Shown in pieces: positions 53,226 to 62,829 of a stretch of 64,000 nucleotides of DNA. The stretch comes from Fibrobacterota bacterium (GTDB lineage: Bacteria > Fibrobacterota > Fibrobacteria > UBA11236): NCBI GenBank assembly GCA_947482115.1, contig CANKII010000002.1:310001-374000 (forward strand), written 5' to 3'. The notes beneath the pieces were generated by a model. It did no database searches. It was not told the origin of the DNA and saw only the letters and a list, made by a program, of their open reading frames with translations. The position numbers and the translations under genes are program-made. Position 1 is the first letter of the stretch; every line of letters starts with the position of its first letter.

Positions 53226-53933
53226 TTGCTCTTGCCTGCACAGAAGAAAAAACTGAATCGAGCCTGTCTCGTCGTCTTTTCCGGCGGGCAGGATTCCACC
53301 ACATGCCTGCACTGGGCGCTGAACACCTTCACCTCGGTTGAGGGTGTTTTCTTCGACTATGGCCAGCGGCACAAGTCCGAAGTGCTGGCCGCGCAGGCCA
53401 TTGCATGGCGGGTGAAAATTCCACTGCGATTATTCCGTCTGGATTTTTTCCGCGAGTTGAAAGGAAATGCCCTCACCGATTCTTCCATCGCCATCAGTTC
53501 TGAAACGGGACCGATGGGCTTGCCCAATACATTTGTGCCGGGCCGCAATCTGGTTTTCTTGACTCACGCCGCTGCGTATGCTTACACCAAGGGTATTCAC
53601 GACATTGTGACAGGCTTGTGTCAAACCGATTACAGCGGTTATCCCGATTGCCGGATTGATACGCTAAAGGCTTTGCAAAAGTCCCTGCATCTTGGTCTTG
53701 GCTGGCCGGAGAGGCACGGAGTTTTACGTTTGATCGCCCCGCTGATGTTCAAGACCAAGGCCGAGAGTGTGCGACTGGCGCAAAAATGGGGAGCGATGGA
53801 TTCACTGGCCTTGAGCCACACCTGTTATGAAGGTTCGGTTCCGCCCTGTGGAAAATGTCCGGCCTGTCTTTTGCGGGCAAAAGGTTTTTCGGAAGCGGGA
53901 ATGGCCGATCCCCTGCTGACCCGGTTAGGTTGA
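53226..53933 (+). CDS. queC: 7-cyano-7-deazaguanine synthase
   Basis: LVVFSGGQDSTTCLHWAL PP-loop; zinc site CYEGSVPPCGKCPACLLRAKGF. Confidence 0.95.
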   Translation: MLLPAQKKKLNRACLVVFSGGQDSTTCLHWALNTFTSVEGVFFDYGQRHKSEVLAAQAIAWRVKIPLRLFRLDFFRELKGNALTDSSIAISSETGPMGLPNTFVPGRNLVFLTHAAAYAYTKGIHDIVTGLCQTDYSGYPDCRIDTLKALQKSLHLGLGWPERHGVLRLIAPLMFKTKAESVRLAQKWGAMDSLALSHTCYEGSVPPCGKCPACLLRAKGFSEAGMADPLLTRLG

Positions 53934-53947
53934 TATCAGGAGACGAG

Positions 53948-55462
53948 ATGGATATTCCGAATAAATATGATGTTTGCATTCTCGGTTGCGGTCCCGGCGG
54001 ATTCGCAGCCGCAATGCGCGCTTTTGATTTTGGAAAGAACGTCTGCATCATTGAAGGCGGGAACATCGGCGGGGCCGGCATTGTCCACGGTGCGCTGACG
54101 AGTAAAACACTGTGGGAACTGGCGAAGGATTATGCGCTGGCATCCACCACGGATCGCGGTTATCGCGTGGCCGGGTTAATGGTGGATTATCAGGCGGTGC
54201 GCGACACGGTCATTCAAGCCGCGAAGGAAAAACAATACCAAATCCTCTCGCAAATCGAAACCTTCTCACCGCCACGCTGGAAGGGACCGGGTTCGATCAC
54301 TTTGAAGCGGGGATTCGCCCGCTTCCAGGATTTGAACACGGTGAGCGTATCCATTCACGGCGGGACTGAAGAACTGGTGAAGGCGGACAACTTCGTCATT
54401 TCGACGGGATCCAAGCCGCGTGATTTTCCCGGCATCATCATTGATAATGAGCGCATCATCAACTCCGACGGCATTCTTTCCTTCCGTCAATTTCCCAAGC
54501 GGCTGCTCATTCTGGGCGCGGGCATCATCGGCTGTGAATACGCCAGCATCTTTTCCAACTTCGGGCAGACCAAGGTGCATTTGCTGGATCGCCAATCGCG
54601 CATCATCCCGTTTGAGGACGAGGATATCAGCCGTTTCGTCAGCCATAATCTGGAACAAAAAGGTGTGACCATTCACCACAACGCCATTCTCCGCGCCATT
54701 CACAAACGACCGGAGTTTCTCGAGGTCGTGGTGGATTACGAGGACGGCCGCAGCCAGGTGCTGGAAGTGGATGCCGCACTGGTTTCTGTGGGTCGTGTTC
54801 CCAACGTGGGACTTCTGGAACTGGATCGGATCGGTCTGGTTCCCAATTCCCGCGGTGCCATTGAAACGGATGCCGGTTGTCGAGCGCGATTCAACATTTA
54901 CGCGGTGGGCGATGTGACCCAGCATACGGCGTTGTTTAACGTGGCGGAGATGGAAGGCCGTTATGTGGCCAAGTCCATGTTCGGGAAGAACAATTATCCG
55001 CTTCGCTATCACAACATGTCCACCATCATGTTTTTCAATCCCGAGGTCGCGGTGGTGGGACTCAATGAACAGCAATGTCAGGAGCAGAAAATTCCCTATC
55101 GCGTGGGATTCTATTCCAACGCGCTGGTGAACCGCGCCATCGCCATGCGCCGTACGGACGGCTTCGTAAAAATTCTGATCTCCCAGGACGGACAGAACCG
55201 CATCCTTGGAATGCGCGCGGCGGGTCCGCAGGCCTCCAGCACCATCATGGTCATCGCGCACTTGATGGATCAGGAAAAAGGACTGGAGGAAATCATGAAA
55301 TCCATCCACCCGCATCCGTCGATCACGGAAGGCATTCAGGAATGTCTGCGCATGCTGCTGGGCAAGTCGATCTACAAGCCGATGGTGTTTCCGGATTACA
55401 TGAGCATTAAGTCATGGCATCCTGAGATGGGTTATGCCAGCATGGCTGCCATGCCGGGGTGA
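53948..55462 (+). CDS. Pyridine nucleotide-disulfide oxidoreductase-fold flavoprotein lacking the active-site Cys pair
   Basis: YDVCILGCGPGGFAAAMRAFDFGKNVCIIEGG; GGAGIVHGALTSKTL replaces GGTCLNxGCIPSK; GVHP-like HPHPSITEGI. Confidence 0.88.
   Translation: MDIPNKYDVCILGCGPGGFAAAMRAFDFGKNVCIIEGGNIGGAGIVHGALTSKTLWELAKDYALASTTDRGYRVAGLMVDYQAVRDTVIQAAKEKQYQILSQIETFSPPRWKGPGSITLKRGFARFQDLNTVSVSIHGGTEELVKADNFVISTGSKPRDFPGIIIDNERIINSDGILSFRQFPKRLLILGAGIIGCEYASIFSNFGQTKVHLLDRQSRIIPFEDEDISRFVSHNLEQKGVTIHHNAILRAIHKRPEFLEVVVDYEDGRSQVLEVDAALVSVGRVPNVGLLELDRIGLVPNSRGAIETDAGCRARFNIYAVGDVTQHTALFNVAEMEGRYVAKSMFGKNNYPLRYHNMSTIMFFNPEVAVVGLNEQQCQEQKIPYRVGFYSNALVNRAIAMRRTDGFVKILISQDGQNRILGMRAAGPQASSTIMVIAHLMDQEKGLEEIMKSIHPHPSITEGIQECLRMLLGKSIYKPMVFPDYMSIKSWHPEMGYASMAAMPG
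55400..55462 (+). repeat. Tail repeat copy 1 (intact 3' end of oxidoreductase)
   Basis: ATGAGCATTAAGTCATGGCATCCTGAGATGGGTTATGCCAGCATGGCTGCCATGCCGGGGTGA, matching 56123-56185. Confidence 0.95.
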
Positions 55463-55463
55463 G

Positions 55464-56066
55464 TTAAAAAGAAGATCGCTGTGGAGCCATGGGAGGGCCC
55501 ACACAACAAGCAAGAACTACAGGGCCGATTACAAGAGGCAGAACGATGAATGTAATTACCAACCCTGTTGATAAAGAATTGAGCTCTTCATAGCTGATAT
55601 GATCGATAGACTTCCATTGCAAAGAAAAATTTCGTACGGAGGAAGCGCTATCATTTTGTTCGAACAAAGCATCGGCAACATTGCTATTCTCGATCAGAAA
55701 CAAATCCATTTGTTTTGAGCCAGTGGGCATTAAGCTGCTTTCTGTTCCTTTTTTCCACGATGTCCCAAGAATTTTTTCGAGGTTTGTGTCGTTAACTAAT
55801 TGGAAAGGATTATGGAGTTGCCCTTCCAATCCGGTTTCTGTCCATCTAGGAGATTTCAGTATTCCCATTTTCCCCCCGCTCTTCAGAACAAAGGCCCAGT
55901 CTTCAAGAATCTGAATGGTGTCGCCCACTTGGGTCCGTATTTTTCTTGCCTTCAATTGTTCCAGTGGGATCATCCCCTTGCTGTAGCATCCGGTGAGGTG
56001 CAGGCAAAATGTGGCAAGCAGGAACCAGCTGATGAAAATGCGGGATGATCGAATCTGCTTGTTCAT
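55464..56066 (-). CDS. Hypothetical lipoprotein
   Basis: Lipobox LHLTGC after signal peptide; C-terminal hydrophobic segment. Confidence 0.75.
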   Translation of the reverse strand: MNKQIRSSRIFISWFLLATFCLHLTGCYSKGMIPLEQLKARKIRTQVGDTIQILEDWAFVLKSGGKMGILKSPRWTETGLEGQLHNPFQLVNDTNLEKILGTSWKKGTESSLMPTGSKQMDLFLIENSNVADALFEQNDSASSVRNFSLQWKSIDHISYEELNSLSTGLVITFIVLPLVIGPVVLACCVGPPMAPQRSSF

Positions 56067-56122
56067 GTTCCTTTGACGAATGGTTTTTTGTTCTGGTAAC
56101 CAGTCAATTCAAGATTTCGCCC

Positions 56123-56185
56123 ATGTACATCCGCTCGTGGCATCCCGAGATGGGTTATGCCAGCATGGCCGCCATGCCGGGGTGA
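56123..56185 (+). pseudogene. Tail repeat copy 2: isolated 3'-end remnant of an oxidoreductase paralog
   Basis: Encodes MYIRSWHPEMGYASMAAMPG* versus MSIKSWHPEMGYASMAAMPG* at the intact gene; last 48 nt differ only at two synonymous third positions. Confidence 0.92.
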
Positions 56186-56187
56186 AC

Positions 56188-56547
56188 TTAATGGGAGTAG
56201 ATTAACTTGTAGGCGAAGCCCTCATACCCATAACCATAAATGGTGACCCCTTTCGATTGGGAATTCTGAAACCATTTATGCGAAGGAACAAACCAGGCTT
56301 CTGTCTCGTCTTGGCGAATGTAGATCTGATCTGTTGCGGTATCCGAAGGTAATGCGGTATTCCAAATGACGCATTCGACCACCCAAGGACCTGAATAATA
56401 TGGTCCAAGGCCGGTAAAGGGGTCCTTGGAACTAAGGTTTCCCTGTTGGGTGAATCCGCCACTTTCATGAGGCCCTCCGTTGAGGCATCCGAATACGAAT
56501 AATGTCGTAAATAGAATGGCTCCGATCAGGCAAAATTTCTCCTTCAT
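56188..56547 (-). CDS. Hypothetical lipoprotein
   Basis: MKEKFCLIGAILFTTLFVFGCLNGG lipobox. Confidence 0.7.
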   Translation of the reverse strand: MKEKFCLIGAILFTTLFVFGCLNGGPHESGGFTQQGNLSSKDPFTGLGPYYSGPWVVECVIWNTALPSDTATDQIYIRQDETEAWFVPSHKWFQNSQSKGVTIYGYGYEGFAYKLIYSH

Positions 56548-56565
56548 GGTTCCCTCCTTCCCGAT

Positions 56566-57153
56566 TTAAAACCTCGCCCATGCCATCATGCCGGGTTGCG
56601 GTGTTCCGTTTTCATCAATATTCCATGAAGGTGTCACCCCAAATTTTTGAAGGTTCCGTTCACCTGGATTGTTATATCGGTGGACGGCAAAATGGGTGTC
56701 AATCAAGCTGTAAAAAAATCCTCCGAAGAAGAGAAAAGATCCGGAAAGTCCGAGCGCATCGGAACCATTGAATTTGTGATGGCCACCGCTGGAAATAAAA
56801 TGGCTGCCGTTGGCGACCATTAAGCTGAGCCCCAATCCTCGCGCTGCAATTCCCAGAAGCCCCTCCTTGTAAGAGCTGGCATAGATTTGCCCCGTTGAAG
56901 GTCCCACTACCACTCCGGACAAAGCCAAGGCGATTCCAATTGTTTGTATGGGTCTGGCGTCTGAATTCTTAGATATCGCCACTCCGATTAAGCCGGGTAA
57001 ATAGGTTGAGCCGATGGCCAAACCATAAGCGATGGCTTCGTTCTTTGCCTTGTCAGGTAAAACCGGCGAAGGAATCGAGTCGGGTGAATAATATGAAGCG
57101 GCAAAAGTCGCAGAGCTGAGGAAGAGGAGGAAGAGTGATGTTCTGAGATTCAT
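56566..57153 (-). CDS. Hypothetical envelope protein ending QPGMMAWARF
   Basis: Signal peptide; C-term GTPQPGMMAWARF shared with the 58656-59549 product. Confidence 0.7.
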   Translation of the reverse strand: MNLRTSLFLLFLSSATFAASYYSPDSIPSPVLPDKAKNEAIAYGLAIGSTYLPGLIGVAISKNSDARPIQTIGIALALSGVVVGPSTGQIYASSYKEGLLGIAARGLGLSLMVANGSHFISSGGHHKFNGSDALGLSGSFLFFGGFFYSLIDTHFAVHRYNNPGERNLQKFGVTPSWNIDENGTPQPGMMAWARF

Positions 57154-57192
57154 ATCTGATTCTCCTTGTCAGATACGTAGCAATTTAAACTT

Positions 57193-57765
57193 TCATTTTA
57201 CGCCGACCACCCGCCGATACCGTGTTCCAAACACCGTGTCCCAGAAGCGGCTTGAGATCCCAAAGTTGTATTCGGGAAATTGGTGGTGGACCAGATGATG
57301 GACTTTTACCTTCCGAATCCACGAATTCGTGGTTTTCCAGTGGTGATGACTGTGGTGGACAACGCCGTACCAGAGGGTACCCGCCTGCCAGCCTGCAAAG
57401 AGGGATGAGAGTATCGGGATGTGAACGACGGCGGTAAACATCCACCAGAGTCCGATTGCAATGGACGCGGTCAGAAACCAAGGGGTAGCGATCATGCTCA
57501 GAGGTTTCACGTGATGCACATTGTGAAGATCGCGGACGAAGCTGCTGAAGTAATGGTAAACCCACCGGTGGAGGATGTATTCCGACAGGGTGAAAATCAC
57601 AAAACCCGCAATTCTGCCGAACACTACATGGCTAATGGGGGAGCGCCAAACGGTTGTTTCCCAGACCAGAAAAAAAATGACAAGGGAAATATCGGCGACG
57701 TAACTCAATTTGTAGTTCAATGCACTGCCGAAAAATTTCGCGGTGATCCATTTCCACAGGCTCAT
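57193..57765 (-). CDS. Fatty acid hydroxylase/sterol desaturase family membrane protein
   Basis: Histidine boxes HRWVYHYF, HNVHH, HHSHHHWK, HHLVHHQF. Confidence 0.85.
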   Translation of the reverse strand: MSLWKWITAKFFGSALNYKLSYVADISLVIFFLVWETTVWRSPISHVVFGRIAGFVIFTLSEYILHRWVYHYFSSFVRDLHNVHHVKPLSMIATPWFLTASIAIGLWWMFTAVVHIPILSSLFAGWQAGTLWYGVVHHSHHHWKTTNSWIRKVKVHHLVHHQFPEYNFGISSRFWDTVFGTRYRRVVGVK

Positions 57766-58619
57766 TAGTGTTCTTTCGGAATCAGTTTGAGTTTGCGGTC
57801 CTTGTCAATCACAACGATTCGTGTTCCTCCATCCTTGGACATTTCAATCCGCAGAATGTTTGCAATGGCAAGATCGTGCAGAACACCGCTTTTCTCATAC
57901 ACGATTCCGGAACCACGTATTTCCCGGATGGCACAGGATTTTTTTTCGGTACCGTCCTTTAAGAGAATCCGGACTGTTCCGAGATTTTCAAGTGCGACAA
58001 ATTCATCGGGGGCAGGGGAGTTGATTTTTGGGATCGACAGGGTTTCCGCGGTATGTACGGTTGAATCTTTGTCTTGTGGTTTTCCGTCCGCTTCGATCTT
58101 TTTCAATTCTGGAGCTTCGGTGTGAATCGTCTGCGATCCCCCGTTAGGGAATTGATAGACCACATGGGCGCCCCCGATACCTCCCGTGATCAGACCGATG
58201 GCACCGCCATACAATGCCCCGAAAAAAAGGCCGGGAATGAAATTGCCGGAACCCGCACCTATCAGAGCTGCGATTCCACCCACCCATAACGCGCCGAATT
58301 GCATGCCTCGCATGGCGCCGAGACCGTGATCCGTTATGGTGATGTTTGAAATGCGATCCGCCGGAATTTTGGAATGAGCCCGAAGAGTCTTTAAATCAAC
58401 CGTGTCACGTCTCACTCTCGTGATGTTTCCCGAATACACGGCTCCGTCCCGCATGAGGACTTCGGATTCCGTGGACTTCATGTCGTTTATGGCGGATTCA
58501 TAAGCGACCGGATCGCGATCATCCAGTTGCCGGGTCACTGTTCCCGCGCAGTTTATCAGAAAGAGGGGAAGGAGATTGATTGCTGCGAGAGCCCTCCAGG
58601 ATGGCATGTTGTTGTTCAT
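57765..58619 (-). CDS. Hypothetical lipoprotein with glycine-rich membrane segment
   Basis: LFLINCAG lipobox; GALWVGGIAALIGAGSGNFIPGLFFGALYGGAIGLITGGIGG; TAATG overlap with the next gene. Confidence 0.75.
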   Translation of the reverse strand: MNNNMPSWRALAAINLLPLFLINCAGTVTRQLDDRDPVAYESAINDMKSTESEVLMRDGAVYSGNITRVRRDTVDLKTLRAHSKIPADRISNITITDHGLGAMRGMQFGALWVGGIAALIGAGSGNFIPGLFFGALYGGAIGLITGGIGGAHVVYQFPNGGSQTIHTEAPELKKIEADGKPQDKDSTVHTAETLSIPKINSPAPDEFVALENLGTVRILLKDGTEKKSCAIREIRGSGIVYEKSGVLHDLAIANILRIEMSKDGGTRIVVIDKDRKLKLIPKEH

Positions 58620-58655
58620 GCCGCTTGGACGCAGGAGTGGAGGTTTAGGTAACCG

Positions 58656-59549
58656 TTAAAATCTCGCCCATGCCATCACACCGGGTTGTAGTTTGCCGGT
58701 TGGGGTGAAGGATAGGGCGGGAAAGGCGCCGAAGTGACGCGCCGAATTTTTTTTCGCTTTATCTTCCGGAAGAAAGGCATTATGAAACCCGCCATAGATG
58801 GCGTAGCCGATGCCACCTAACGCAATAATCGTCCCCGTAGGTTCCAATGGATGTTTTTCTTCCCCATATGCATTTCTGCCGGTTTGGATTCGGGCTACAG
58901 CCACACCGATTGCAGTTATCCCCATTCCCACAAGTATCGGGTGCCAGAGTCTTTGCTTTGGTTTTTGGGGATCGGAGTTTACGTGGGCTTCAGTTTTTTC
59001 TGTTGCCGTTGCAGCACTGACATCCGTGGGTGTGGTCGTTAAAGGGACATCCTTGCCAATCGAATCGTGGGACGCCCCAAAGTTCTGTGCGCCCGAGTCT
59101 TTCGAGAGCGTATCCGGTATCGTCGAGTTATAGATGCCACCTACCGTTGCATATAGAACCCCTCCGATCAAAAACGTGATTCCGGAGATACCCAGGATGT
59201 TGCCCTTGGTTCTGCTAGCATCCCTCTCTTGCTGGGTTTGGTTTGGATTCTCCCATGCACTATTCATACCCTCTCCTGCGGCTCCCATCATAAGAACAAG
59301 TCCAACGAGCGATATGGCCACCCCAATCGCCACAGGGTGGTTCAATTTTGTCTTTGGTTTGTGGGAAAGGGAATCGGTTGGATTTTCATGTTCCGCCTCG
59401 GTGTATTCCACAGTGCGTCCATCGTGTAAATATTTTATCGTCGTGCCATTGGGAGACGTGCGGCTGGAATCAACGATGAAGTTTTCGCTTTGCGCCCATA
59501 GGAGCGACGAAGCGAGGGAGAGGCTAAGGAGAAAACTGGAGACTTTCAT
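58656..59549 (-). CDS. Hypothetical envelope protein ending QPGVMAWARF
   Basis: Signal peptide; repeated HPVAIGVAISLVGL/HPILVGMGITAIGV segments; C-term GKLQPGVMAWARF. Confidence 0.72.
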   Translation of the reverse strand: MKVSSFLLSLSLASSLLWAQSENFIVDSSRTSPNGTTIKYLHDGRTVEYTEAEHENPTDSLSHKPKTKLNHPVAIGVAISLVGLVLMMGAAGEGMNSAWENPNQTQQERDASRTKGNILGISGITFLIGGVLYATVGGIYNSTIPDTLSKDSGAQNFGASHDSIGKDVPLTTTPTDVSAATATEKTEAHVNSDPQKPKQRLWHPILVGMGITAIGVAVARIQTGRNAYGEEKHPLEPTGTIIALGGIGYAIYGGFHNAFLPEDKAKKNSARHFGAFPALSFTPTGKLQPGVMAWARF

Positions 59550-59777
59550 GGTCGTTTCCCAATCTTAATGTTCGTGTTGGACGCGTGCCTTCGGAAAAGG
59601 GTAACCATTCAAACCGGATAAGCCTCTGACAACCTGACAGCAAAAAGTGGCCTGTTCGCAGCCGGAAAGGTGAATCACAGGAATATTAACCGATATATCC
59701 CGGTATTATATTTGCTATTCCATTTTGGTCAGGGGGTCTTCTGGTTCCCGACTTTTTTCAGACGATTTCGGAGCATT

Positions 59778-61031
59778 ATGTCTACCTACAAGCACATTCA
59801 AGTCCCTTCACATGGCGAACACATTACCCTCGGCAGCGATGGCGCCATACAGGTTCCCGACGAACCGATCCTGCCTTTCATCGAAGGCGACGGCACCGGT
59901 CCCGACATTTGGAAGGCCGCGAGTTACGTCCTCGATGAAACCGTCCGCAAGGTCTATGGAGGCAAACGCAAAATTTCGTGGGTGGAAATCTACGCAGGTG
60001 AAAAATCGCTCAAGGTTTACGGTGAGAACCAATGGCTTCCCGAAGAAACACTCGAAGCCATCAAGGAATTCAAAATCGCCATCAAGGGACCGTTGACCAC
60101 TCCGGTGGGTGGCGGCATCCGTTCCATCAACGTGGCTTTGCGTCAGGAACTTGATCTCTATGCCTGCGTGCGGCCTGTGCGCTGGTTCCAGGGCGTACCT
60201 GCGCCAGTGAAGGAACCTCACAAACTCGATGTGGTGATCTTCCGTGAAAATACCGAGGACGTTTACAGCGGCATCGAGTTCGATGCGAACACTTCCGAGG
60301 CCAATGAATTGATCGCCTTTCTGAAGCAAAAACTTCCCAAGAAATTTGTGCGCGAAGGCAGCGCGCTGGGCGTCAAGCCCGTCTCCGCATTTGGCTCCAA
60401 GCGGCTGGTGCGCCGTGCCATCCAATTTGCCATCGACAAAAACCTCCCGTCCGTGACATTGGTTCACAAGGGCAACATCATGAAGTTCACCGAGGGTGGA
60501 TTCATGAAATGGGGTTATGAGGCCGCGAAGGAATTCGGGGACAAGGTTATTACCGAGGCAGAGGTCTACGAAAAGCACGGTGGCAAAACGCCTGCGGGCA
60601 AGGTGCTGATTCAGGATCGCATCGCCGATGCCATGTTCCAGCAATTGCTTCTGCGTCCCGACGAGTATTCCGTGCTTGCAACCTTGAATTTGAACGGAGA
60701 TTATCTCTCCGATGCCTGCGCTGCGCAGGTGGGCGGTCTGGGCCTCGCTCCGGGAGCGAATATTGGCGATCGCGCAGCAGTGTTTGAAGCTACGCACGGA
60801 ACGGCTCCCAAATACGCGGGATTGGATAAAATCAATCCGGGATCGGTTTTGCTTTCCGGCGTCATGATGCTGCAACATCTCGGTTGGGATGAAGCAGCCG
60901 ATGCCATTTTCCGCGCGTTGAGCCAGACCATTTCGCATCGCAAGGTCACTTACGATCTCGCGCGCCAGATGGAAGGCTCCACGGAAGTCAAATGTTCCGA
61001 GTTCGGCCGCTTGATTGCGGAGGCCATTTAA
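59778..61031 (+). CDS. icd: NADP-dependent isocitrate dehydrogenase
   Basis: [59 protein letters not shown]; start at MSTYKHIQ (59778). Confidence 0.95.
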   Translation: MSTYKHIQVPSHGEHITLGSDGAIQVPDEPILPFIEGDGTGPDIWKAASYVLDETVRKVYGGKRKISWVEIYAGEKSLKVYGENQWLPEETLEAIKEFKIAIKGPLTTPVGGGIRSINVALRQELDLYACVRPVRWFQGVPAPVKEPHKLDVVIFRENTEDVYSGIEFDANTSEANELIAFLKQKLPKKFVREGSALGVKPVSAFGSKRLVRRAIQFAIDKNLPSVTLVHKGNIMKFTEGGFMKWGYEAAKEFGDKVITEAEVYEKHGGKTPAGKVLIQDRIADAMFQQLLLRPDEYSVLATLNLNGDYLSDACAAQVGGLGLAPGANIGDRAAVFEATHGTAPKYAGLDKINPGSVLLSGVMMLQHLGWDEAADAIFRALSQTISHRKVTYDLARQMEGSTEVKCSEFGRLIAEAI

Positions 61032-61057
61032 CCGCATCGATTGCGGAGGGAGACATC

Positions 61058-62230
61058 ATGTCGGGCGGCGAAGACATTTTATTCAGTATTACCAAAGCGC
61101 AGTTGGATACCGGCATGCGCGGTTTTCCAGTAGGCACCTGTCCCATCAGCGACGTCGATCCCATGACCGGATTGAGCTACGGCGGTTATCCCATTGCGAA
61201 ATTGGCTTTGCGCCAACCCGAAGAAGTCATTTACCTCCTCTTGAATAAGACGCTTCCCGACGCAGCGCAACTCGCCGCTTTTCGTCAGGAGCTGATCAAA
61301 AATTCCCGCTTGCATCCCGAGATTCTGGAGAGACTGCGCGAACTTCCGCGTCACGGTCATCCCATGAAATGGCTGATGTCCGCCATCATCCTGATGGGCA
61401 TGTATTCCGGCACCGGGGATTATCGCAAGGATTGTTTGCAGGTGATTGCGCAATTGCCTGAAGCCGTTGCGGCCATCTTCCGCATCCGTTCCGGTTGGGG
61501 AGAACTGATTTCTTCCAAACCCGAACTGGGTTACATGGAAAACTTCACACACATGCTGAGCGCGCCGGGAGCCACTCCTGAGCTTGCTCATTTGCTGCGT
61601 GTGTTCAATATTCTCCACATGGATCACGGTGGGGGAAACCTTTCCACCTTTGTCGGCAAGGCCATTGCCTCGGGCCATGAAGACATGTATGGCTCACTCG
61701 CTGGAGCCATGGCGGGACTCGCAGGCCCTTTGCATGGCATGGCGAATCAGGAATGTCTGCGGTTTTTAAAAACAGTATCGAAAGACATCAAGGATCCTGC
61801 GGATGAAAAACACGTTGCGGAATACGTCGAGAATCTTTTAAACTCCGGCGGTGTGTTGTATGGTTTCGGTCATGCCGTATTGCGGGTGGAAGATCCCCGT
61901 GCCACGGTGCAATTTGATTTGGGCGAACAAATCGCCCCTTCCGATCCCCTGTTCCGTTTGGCGGTGACCTTGCGGAAGGTGGGCAGCGAAGCCCTTAAAA
62001 AACGCGACAAGGTCAGCGACCCCTATCCGAATGTGGACGCTGTCTCGGGCTGCCTGCTGAGCGCCTGCGGTCTTGTGGACGAGAACTATTATACGGTTCT
62101 TTTTGGGTTGGCTCGCTGCGTGGGCATCGCTTCCCAAATCGTTTGGGAACGCACGGAAGCGCGTGGCGGCAAGGGAATGCCCATTGTACGGCCTTCATAT
62201 CTCTATACGGGTCCTGCAATCCAGTCCTAA
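61058..62230 (+). CDS. Citrate synthase family protein
   Basis: SAPGATPELAHLLRVFNILHMDHGGGNLSTFVGKAIASGHEDMYGSLAGAMAGLAGPLHGMANQEC; YGFGHAVLRVEDPRA; GGAGGGAGACATCATG. Confidence 0.93.
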   Translation: MSGGEDILFSITKAQLDTGMRGFPVGTCPISDVDPMTGLSYGGYPIAKLALRQPEEVIYLLLNKTLPDAAQLAAFRQELIKNSRLHPEILERLRELPRHGHPMKWLMSAIILMGMYSGTGDYRKDCLQVIAQLPEAVAAIFRIRSGWGELISSKPELGYMENFTHMLSAPGATPELAHLLRVFNILHMDHGGGNLSTFVGKAIASGHEDMYGSLAGAMAGLAGPLHGMANQECLRFLKTVSKDIKDPADEKHVAEYVENLLNSGGVLYGFGHAVLRVEDPRATVQFDLGEQIAPSDPLFRLAVTLRKVGSEALKKRDKVSDPYPNVDAVSGCLLSACGLVDENYYTVLFGLARCVGIASQIVWERTEARGGKGMPIVRPSYLYTGPAIQS

Positions 62231-62468
62231 CCTTCATAACCCCAAGGGATATTGAGCGTTGTAACGTTCAAAAATCCCTTTAAATCCCCCGAAAATCCCC
62301 GGGTTCCGCTTTTTCACATTTATTTGGGTTTAGGGGTTGCAAATTTTTTTACAAACATTAGCTGCGGAAACCCAGGATTACTTCTACCTTATCCCGGACA
62401 ATCCGCGTTAGAAATCCCATGTTGGGTTTTCTTTTGAGGATTAAAACCAGAAAGACAAGGAAGACACA

Positions 62469-62744
62469 ATGAATTTATTCGTAGGAAATTTATCCTGGGA
62501 CGTTACACAGGATGAATTGGAATCGGCGTTTGGCGCCTTTGGCCAGGTCGGCTCCGCCAAGATCATGATGGACCGTGAGACCGGCAAGCCCCGTGGCTTT
62601 GCCTTCGTGGAAATGGCCAATGACGGCGAGGCTCAAAAAGCCATCGCAAGTCTGAATGGCAAGGAATTCAAAGGCCGTGCGTTGAATGTCAACGAAGCTC
62701 GTCCCCGCGAAAACCGCCCGCGTCCTCAGAACAACCGCTGGTAA
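62469..62744 (+). CDS. RRM-domain RNA-binding protein
   Basis: MNLFVGNLSWDVTQDELESAFGAFGQVGSAKIMMDRETGKPRGFAFVEM (RNP1/RNP2). Confidence 0.96.
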   Translation: MNLFVGNLSWDVTQDELESAFGAFGQVGSAKIMMDRETGKPRGFAFVEMANDGEAQKAIASLNGKEFKGRALNVNEARPRENRPRPQNNRW

Positions 62745-62766
62745 AAGCCCGTTTCGGGCTTTTTTA
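62743..62766 (+). terminator. Rho-independent terminator after RRM gene
   Basis: AAAAGCCCG-TTT-CGGGCTTTT plus T-tract. Confidence 0.88.
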
Positions 62767-62829
62767 TAGCAGGCTCCTCCCGCTCTTGTTTTCGATAAAC
62801 TCGGAACCTTGAGCGGAATCCTCCCCCCT

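Noticed and set aside
54266-55315. 349-aa ORF antisense to the flavoprotein gene
   Set aside because: Antisense frame of a conserved enzyme; no motif or signal peptide.
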